Shown one piece after another: positions 5,962 to 9,328 of a stretch of 9,328 nucleotides of DNA (positions are counted from its first letter, which is position 1; each line of letters begins with the position of its first letter). The position numbers were made by a program, and so were the translations under genes. The stretch is taken from positions 1 through 9,328 of the forward strand of contig VGKN01000038.1 of assembly GCA_016867055.1 (NCBI GenBank). Direction: 5' to 3'. The stretch is from Candidatus Omnitrophota bacterium. GTDB taxonomy: Bacteria; Omnitrophota; Koll11; VGKN01. The notes under the pieces were generated by a model, which saw nothing but the letters and a program-made list of their open reading frames with translations, was not told the origin of the DNA and made no database searches.

Positions 5962-6178
5962 TCTTTTTCTCCTTTACTTTTGCTTCCATAATTGCTTGCT
6001 CTAAACTTTTGAAGGAATCAGCTAAGTTTTCTATGCCTAATAAAATGACTCTTTTTTCTAAATTTAAGTGATTTGAGTTATCCTCGACTTCCTGTAAAAC
6101 TCCTGCTAAATCCTTGAAGTAAGAACGAAGTCTATCTTTCATGCGCTGTTTCCAGTAGGCTACTTTATCAAAAGTCAT
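5936..6178 (-). CDS. Small helical charged protein, 80 aa
   Basis: Unrecognised. Predicted almost wholly helical and highly charged, with a basic N-terminal part (YWKQRMKDRLRSYFKDL), a middle helix (VILLGIENLADSFKSLEQAI) and a Lys-rich tail; coiled-coil pairing is plausible. ATG 6178 is preferred because it opens at the sequence MTFDKV and AAAGGA lies about 9 nt upstream. A TTG at 6202 would extend it into recT by 24 nt without a better ribosome site. It overlaps recT by 11 nt and the 154-aa gene by 26 nt, so it belongs to the recombination operon. Confidence 0.7.
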   Translation of the reverse strand: MTFDKVAYWKQRMKDRLRSYFKDLAGVLQEVEDNSNHLNLEKRVILLGIENLADSFKSLEQAIMEAKVKEKKNDKVEGKK

Positions 6179-7007
6179 TCTTTTTTTCCTTTCTCTCTGC
6201 AATTTGAGAAATTCCGTCTTTATGGACTTTTTGAGTTACCTCTATTATTTCTTTCTTCACTTTAACAGGTTGAGAAACTAACTTTTTGATAATTTCTGCC
6301 GCAATTTGTTTGCTTACCTTTTTCAATTCTTCTTCTGAATACTCCGGGTCAAGCGACCTAATTGTTGCGATCTGCGCTTCTGTTGCCGGAGCGTCAGCGT
6401 CAGGCAATCGCGGCAATTCATTAGAAGCTGACAACTCTACGATCTCCTTCTCCATTTCCTCTGTGGCATAGACACCAGCAACATTGAAAGCCTTACGAAG
6501 CGCCATACTCTCGGCTACTTTTTTTATCATGGTTCTTGGCTTAGCCGCCCACAATGTAGGCTTGCCGCCTCTTTCCATGATAGCGTATTCCTTGAAGTCC
6601 GCCTCTTGATAAAGAGGGACTTGAAAATCTTTATGAAAAACTTTAGCCCAACCAACCATTTCCATTTTACCGGCTTCTCCCTCTATCCACTTAACTCCGC
6701 TTTCCATACCGGCAAATTTGCCTGATCGGTGCGCGATCTTCAGGAATCCGTCTCTCATTACCTGAATTGACATTTGCGTTGATCCGTCTTTTAGCCGGTA
6801 AGTAACCGCGCAAATTTCATTTAATAATGGATTCAAGCCCAACGCCTGACACTGATAAAAGAAAATTTTGGTTTGAGGAACTGTCAGTCCTCTTGCGACT
6901 GTCTCGGCTATCGTCTGCTTTTCTTCTTCCGAGAAATATATCTTGGCGAGAGGTTGTGCCTTTCTTCTCTCTCTTAATGTAACTTTTTTGGCTATTGGTT
7001 TTTCCAT
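6168..7007 (-). CDS. recT: RecT/Bet-family single-strand annealing protein
   Basis: 279 aa annealase that coats single-stranded DNA and pairs it with a complementary strand in phage recombination. It shows the lambda Bet-type core: helix with YQCQALGLNPLLNEI at residues 51-65, AVTYRLKDG at 67-75, MSIQVMRDGFLKIAHRSGKF at 79-98 and the Gly-rich W-containing region to 120. Then come VPLYQEADFKEY and WAAKPRTMIKKVAESMALRKAFN at 153-175, where the last segment is the most conserved family block, and the E-rich VYATEEMEKE. The tail (190-279) is variable, with acidic, Pro/Ala-rich and then basic parts, as is usual. AAGGAGG 5 nt before ATG 7007 is an ideal ribosome site. It is the third gene of the operon that starts at the 7388-7411 promoter and is followed by its likely nuclease partner. 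Confidence 0.93.
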   Translation of the reverse strand: MEKPIAKKVTLRERRKAQPLAKIYFSEEEKQTIAETVARGLTVPQTKIFFYQCQALGLNPLLNEICAVTYRLKDGSTQMSIQVMRDGFLKIAHRSGKFAGMESGVKWIEGEAGKMEMVGWAKVFHKDFQVPLYQEADFKEYAIMERGGKPTLWAAKPRTMIKKVAESMALRKAFNVAGVYATEEMEKEIVELSASNELPRLPDADAPATEAQIATIRSLDPEYSEEELKKVSKQIAAEIIKKLVSQPVKVKKEIIEVTQKVHKDGISQIAERKEKKNDF

Positions 7008-7023
7008 ACAGCCTCCTTTCTAA

Positions 7024-7200
7024 CTAAACTTTACTAACTTTTCTTCTTGGTTTTCTTTGATAAGGTTTATTCCAGTATTGGCTTTTACAGGCTGGACAGC
7101 GTACCGGGACATAGTTTCCGCGTTTCCACCAGTTATTGCCGCACCGGATACATTCTTGAATCGGGTTATAATTGTCTATCGCTTTTCCTGTTAATGTCAT
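7024..7200 (-). CDS. Small zinc-ribbon protein, 58 aa
   Basis: Found by direct translation. Cys pairs ECIRCG at residues 16-21 and RCPACK at 33-38 flank an aromatic, basic turn (NNWWKRGNYVPV), a zinc-ribbon layout. The tail is strongly basic (NKPYQRKPRRKVSKV), which suggests nucleic-acid binding. ATG 7200 overlaps the stop of the upstream gene (ATGA) and there is no ribosome site, so it relies on coupling. It ends 17 nt before the recT start. A plus-strand frame covers the same DNA but encodes nothing recognisable. Confidence 0.8.
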   Translation of the reverse strand: MTLTGKAIDNYNPIQECIRCGNNWWKRGNYVPVRCPACKSQYWNKPYQRKPRRKVSKV

Positions 7201-7373
7201 ATAGGCTTGAAAATAAATTTAATATCTTTTTCAAGAGAAATTACTTGGCCTAGTGTTAAGTTATAATCTATAACTTTGCCATTATCTCTAATTCTCAAAC
7301 AATAAGTCTTTACTGTAAGACCACCCGGCAATCTTTTATTATTACTTACTAAATTAAATGTTAGTTTGTTCAT
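7197..7373 (-). CDS. Hypothetical protein, 58 aa, first gene of the operon
   Basis: Found by direct translation; no family recognised. It appears beta-rich (NKLTFNLVS, GGLTVKTYCLRIRDNGKVIDYNL) and ends with EKDIKFIFKPI. No signal peptide or membrane helix. ATG 7373 has no ribosome site and lies only 9 nt from the -10 of a strong promoter, so its mRNA probably begins within a few bases of the start codon. Its stop is shared with the next ATG. As the first gene behind the promoter it would be the earliest product of the leftward operon. Confidence 0.75.
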   Translation of the reverse strand: MNKLTFNLVSNNKRLPGGLTVKTYCLRIRDNGKVIDYNLTLGQVISLEKDIKFIFKPI

Positions 7374-7382
7374 ATTAAACGA

Positions 7383-7411
7383 ATACTACCATAGGAGAAT
7401 TATCTTGTCAA
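7383..7411 (-). promoter_or_regulatory. Main leftward sigma-70 promoter
   Basis: Reading leftward: consensus TTGACA (7411-7406), 17-nt spacer, TAGTAT (7388-7383, 4 of 6) preceded by TGG, so an extended -10 (TGnTAGTAT). Transcription would begin about 7 nt on, near 7376, leaving 0-3 nt before ATG 7373. This is the best promoter in the window and heads the recombination operon. The TTGACA box is what an RpoD-like region 4, such as that in the fusion protein at 4212-4856, would be expected to recognise (inference). Confidence 0.8.
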
Positions 7412-7514
7412 GGGGCAAAATTTTTGAAGCTAAAATTGCACCGAATATATCAAACTATATCCCCTCCTAAAACCACCCTACCTCCCGCCCTCCGCCACCG
7501 CAACCTAGCCCCCA
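7412..7514. promoter_or_regulatory. Non-coding control region with G-rich tract and direct repeat
   Basis: No gene is seen. On the minus strand 7513-7461 is strikingly G-rich in an AT-rich setting, with runs of G5 (7513-7509), G3 (7490-7488), G3 (7486-7484), G3 (7478-7476) and G4 (7464-7461), enough for a G-quadruplex. Just downstream, GATATA occurs twice with starts 10 bp apart (7461-7456 and 7451-7446), a one-helical-turn direct repeat that could be an operator. The region sits directly upstream of the main promoter. Regulation or an origin function are both only inferences. Confidence 0.45.
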
Positions 7515-7564
7515 AAAATAGAGAAGGATAATTCTTATTATTTATCCTTCTAAGAATCTATTTT
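7515..7564 (-). terminator. Hairpin after the nuclease gene, probable terminator
   Basis: Inverted repeat: 9 bp GAAGGATAA/TTATCCTTC around a 10-nt loop, extended by 8 bp AAAATAGA/TCTATTTT, with a 6-nt bulge TTCTTA on one side. The bulge is complementary to TAAGAA in the loop, so a pseudoknot or alternative pairing is possible. On the minus-strand transcript the stem ends in UAUUUUU. It overlaps the stop codon of the upstream gene (7552-7550) and would separate that transcript from the recombination operon. The stem is AT-rich, so termination could be weak. Confidence 0.5.
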
Positions 7565-8074
7565 CGGTGCGCTTAGGCGCGTTTGGCGTGCAGTATTGCC
7601 GAAGTCTTGCGACTGGTGGGTTTCTGCTCCCCCTTTTTTTGTAAATCTAAAATTATTTATTCTTTCTATCAATTCATTTTCTGTATTAACAAAAAGAGGA
7701 CTACTAAAATCGTCATTTATTATTTGTGTTAGGGGATAAATTCTCATAGGAAAACTTAATGTTTCTATTTCTCCCATTCCGTCATCAGGAAAAACAAAAA
7801 TATAAAAACCTTGATATTTTATATTTATTTCTTTTCCAAAAAATTCAAAGAATTTATTTATAAGAGGAAAAAAATGTTTTTCTCCATCTGCTAGAAATGG
7901 GCTATTGTTATGCTTTTCCTCAATCAATGCTAAGCGTCTATCTACTTCTTTATAATCGAAGAAAATATGATCTATATTATTGTTGACAAAACCAGTTGAA
8001 CTAGAACGACACTTTTCTCTTATCCATAAGGAAAAATTAGTTGGCCGGCTATAAGTTAATTCTTGCCTTGTCAT
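7550..8074 (-). CDS. Putative PD-(D/E)XK restriction-type nuclease
   Basis: 174 aa. The N-terminal half reads FSLWIREKCRSSSTGFV, then NIDHIFFDYK and LALIEEKHN, which gives D35 and E52-x-K54 on consecutive beta strands. That is the metal-binding signature of PD-(D/E)XK nucleases, preceded by the Ser-rich 'S.GF..NDID' lead seen in some small restriction-like proteins. The middle (INIKYQGFYIFVF) supplies further strands. It overlaps the methyltransferase stop as ATGA, so the two are co-translated, suggesting a restriction partner or a Vsr/nicking-type accessory. The last 28 residues (147-174, from GGAETHQ) are encoded by GC-richer DNA after an A7G5 run and look unrelated to the rest. No database match could be checked; function is tentative. 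Confidence 0.5.
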   Translation of the reverse strand: MTRQELTYSRPTNFSLWIREKCRSSSTGFVNNNIDHIFFDYKEVDRRLALIEEKHNNSPFLADGEKHFFPLINKFFEFFGKEINIKYQGFYIFVFPDDGMGEIETLSFPMRIYPLTQIINDDFSSPLFVNTENELIERINNFRFTKKGGAETHQSQDFGNTARQTRLSAPKIDS

Positions 8075-9027
8075 ATTCTATTTATTGCTTTTAAGTGGGA
8101 AATTTTATCTATTTCTATTCCAATCGCTTGTCGTTTCATTTCATAGGCTACTTTTGGAAAAGTCCCAACACCAGAAAAAGGATCAAGAATAATATCGCCT
8201 TCATTACTGAATATCTCTATAAGTTTTCTTACTCCACCTTCTGATTGTTGCCAGTTATGATATTGTTTTTCTCCTTGAGGAGAAGTAATCACATCATAAA
8301 AAGTATTTAATTTCCTAAATGGCGGTTTACAGTAAATAAGTATTGGCTTCCAACCACACATTAAGTTTCTGGCGTTTATTATTTGCGTTGAACCGGGCAG
8401 AAGGATAGCCATTGTCCATACATATTCTAATTGTCCATTTAGTAATTCAAATACTTTTGGCAAGTGATATTGACCAGAATAAGCAATAAGAAAACCTGAA
8501 GGCTTCAAAACTTTATATGCAAACTCTCCTAAATCTTTCCAAAGTGATAAAAATTCTTGCGGGTATGGTGGATCGGTAATAATACAATCTATTGAATTTT
8601 CTTCTATATCTGCTTTTCTAAAATCATTATTGATAAAATTGAGAGTGGGAGGTAATTGTTTGGTTTCAGCCTGTTTAATTTCTTCGTCTGTAAGTGCGGG
8701 AAGATATTGTGTGATTATTTTAGTCCAAGTTATTCCTTCTTCTTCACGAAGTTCGTCTAATTTGTTTAGATCGGGATATTTTAAATAGAATTGATGAGAA
8801 TAATAAAAAGTAGATTTGCTACATTTTGATATACTTTCTCCAAGAGCTTGGAATAACTGTATCAAATTGATAGGTCTTGATCTTACTTCTTGTTCTATTC
8901 TCTCTCCCAACTTCCAATATCCTTCAACCAAACTCCAACGAGAAATAGAGACTGCACTAGTAATAATAGTTTTACAGTCATTAACCAATTTCTTATACCA
9001 ATTTTGAGTTATGAGTGTTTGCACCAT
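8071..9027 (-). CDS. DNA methyltransferase, beta-type motif order, likely N6-adenine
   Basis: 318 aa. Motif IV is TDPPYP at residues 151-156, followed by VLKPSGFLIAYSG (motifs V-VI), LEYVWTMAILL, then NLMCGWKPILIYCK. QYHNWQQSEGGVRKLIEIFS (about 256-274, motif X) leads into motif I LDPFSGVGTFPKVA at 281-294 and AIGIEID (motif II) at 301-307. Catalytic motif before the SAM-binding motif is beta-class order. DPPY favours N6-adenine; N4-cytosine enzymes often have SPPY. Residues 1-110 are a separate helical domain (LVEGYWKLGERIEQE, FYYSHQFYLKYPDL) resembling the DUF1016/DUF3102 N-terminal helical modules. No ribosome site is clear before ATG 9027, which overlaps the 74-aa gene by 19 nt. It may protect phage DNA or pair with the downstream nuclease. 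Confidence 0.9.
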   Translation of the reverse strand: MVQTLITQNWYKKLVNDCKTIITSAVSISRWSLVEGYWKLGERIEQEVRSRPINLIQLFQALGESISKCSKSTFYYSHQFYLKYPDLNKLDELREEEGITWTKIITQYLPALTDEEIKQAETKQLPPTLNFINNDFRKADIEENSIDCIITDPPYPQEFLSLWKDLGEFAYKVLKPSGFLIAYSGQYHLPKVFELLNGQLEYVWTMAILLPGSTQIINARNLMCGWKPILIYCKPPFRKLNTFYDVITSPQGEKQYHNWQQSEGGVRKLIEIFSNEGDIILDPFSGVGTFPKVAYEMKRQAIGIEIDKISHLKAINRI

Positions 9028-9233
9028 AAATGTTTTCCGGTTCTAAAATGACTCACCCACTTGGCAATATCCATAGCGTGTTCTTTGACTTTAGTTTGGT
9101 AGAGAAAGAGAAGTTGCGGATAAAACTTTAGTTTTTCCCAATCATTTTCTTTGATAGCTTCTTCCAATAATTGCCGGGCTTGAATTTGAGGAAGTCTTTG
9201 TAATACTGGTGGAGCTTGTGTTAAGTCTGCCAT
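9009..9233 (-). CDS. Hypothetical protein, 74 aa, upstream of the methyltransferase
   Basis: Unrecognised. Helical and amphipathic throughout (QIQARQLLEEAIKENDWEKL, FLYQTKVKEHAMDIAKWVSHF), with a single Cys near the end and no membrane segment. ATG 9233 follows a large hairpin whose minus-strand edge is rich in T; no ribosome site is seen. Its end overlaps the methyltransferase start by 19 nt, so the two are probably co-translated. It might be a small accessory of the modification enzyme, but nothing in the sequence proves this. Confidence 0.6.
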   Translation of the reverse strand: MADLTQAPPVLQRLPQIQARQLLEEAIKENDWEKLKFYPQLLFLYQTKVKEHAMDIAKWVSHFRTGKHLWCKHS

Positions 9234-9239
9234 AATAAA

Positions 9240-9310
9240 AACCTGTCTTTAAGTGCGGAGAGCAAAACCCTTTTTGCGAAGCGTTTGCTCCGCACACTTA
9301 AAAACAGGTT
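9240..9310. repeat. 71-bp imperfect palindrome (long hairpin)
   Basis: Arms AACCTGTCTTTAAGTG (9240-9255) and, as reverse complement, AACCTGTTTTTAAGTG (9310-9295) pair over 16 bp with one mismatch. After a 2-nt bulge CGGAG pairs, and after another 2-nt bulge GCAAA/TTTGC extends the stem towards a loop containing GCGAAGCG. It lies just upstream of the 74-aa gene. On the minus strand the stem is followed by T-rich sequence. It could be a strong terminator, a small transposon-like element (MITE) or a regulatory RNA fold. Only one copy is visible. Confidence 0.7.
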
Positions 9311-9328
9311 GTTAAGAGTCTTGCTTAC

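Noticed and set aside
7047..7253. Plus-strand open frame of 68 codons
   Set aside because: It is antisense to the 58-aa zinc-ribbon gene and its coupled neighbour, has no recognisable domain and no ribosome site context.
7383..7440. Inverted repeat GCAAAATTTT / TAAAATTGC as operator
   Set aside because: The match is imperfect and AT-rich enough to be expected by chance.
8816..9007. Plus-strand open frame of 63 codons
   Set aside because: Antisense to the methyltransferase N-terminal domain; no supporting signal.
9240..9328. Integron attC site or CRISPR repeat
   Set aside because: The palindrome lacks the paired GTTRRRY/RYYYAAC core sites, and there is no regularly spaced repeat series.
1..9328. 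tRNA genes or a reassigned UGA code
   Set aside because: No cloverleaf with a GTTCRA T-arm was seen on either strand by eye, and TGA serves as the coupled stop codon at many genes, so UGA is not read as Trp or Gly.

Overview
This is an AT-rich window in which every supportable gene lies on the minus strand and reads right to left. It looks like part of a tailed-phage genome or a prophage. The evidence is an open-ended large terminase gene at the left edge, a terminase-small-subunit-like gene before it, a RecT/Bet annealase with a RecB/Cas4-type nuclease, a free-standing LAGLIDADG endonuclease, an HNH endonuclease and many tiny, tightly packed genes. TGA is used repeatedly as a stop codon, so the recoded UGA codes are ruled out. 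The host cannot be fixed from this window; an uncultivated-bacterium phage (for example of Patescibacteria) is only a guess from the style of the proteins.

Right module (about 9328-7515). A 71-bp imperfect palindrome at the edge precedes a 74-aa unknown protein. Then come a DNA methyltransferase (motif IV DPPY before motif I DPFSGVGT, beta-type order) and, overlapping it by ATGA, a small protein with a D...ExK signature that may be a restriction-type nuclease. The pair is a candidate modification/restriction cassette. A hairpin follows the last stop codon.

Intergenic control region (about 7550-7374). It holds the hairpin, a G-rich tract on the minus strand with five G-runs of three or more, a 10-bp-spaced direct repeat, and a good sigma-70 promoter (TTGACA, 17 bp, extended -10 TAGTAT). 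The -10 lies only 9 nt before the first ATG, which implies a nearly leaderless mRNA.

Central early operon (7373-1317). In order: a 58-aa unknown, a 58-aa zinc ribbon, RecT, an 80-aa helical protein, a 154-aa unknown, the RecB/Cas4-like nuclease, an XRE-HTH/sigma-70 region 4 chimera, a SWIM-type zinc protein, a 33-aa membrane peptide, a 54-aa zinc ribbon, a LAGLIDADG protein, a 44-aa membrane protein, a 61-aa unknown, an HNH nuclease, a DUF1660-like Cys/His protein, a DUF4326-type protein, a 92-aa Cys protein, a 39-aa Lys/Cys knuckle and an RRM RNA-binding protein. Most junctions are ATGA or short overlaps, indicating translational coupling. Seven of these small genes were found by translating the minus strand by hand.

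Packaging genes (1304-1). A perfect extended -10 (TGATATAAT) sits 6 nt before the small-terminase ATG, so packaging genes may be transcribed separately as a leaderless mRNA. The large terminase overlaps the small one by 35 nt and runs off the left edge.

The most unusual items are the HTH/sigma-region-4 fusion, the methyltransferase-nuclease pair with its odd C-terminal tail, the crowd of small zinc-binding proteins, and the phage-borne RRM protein.
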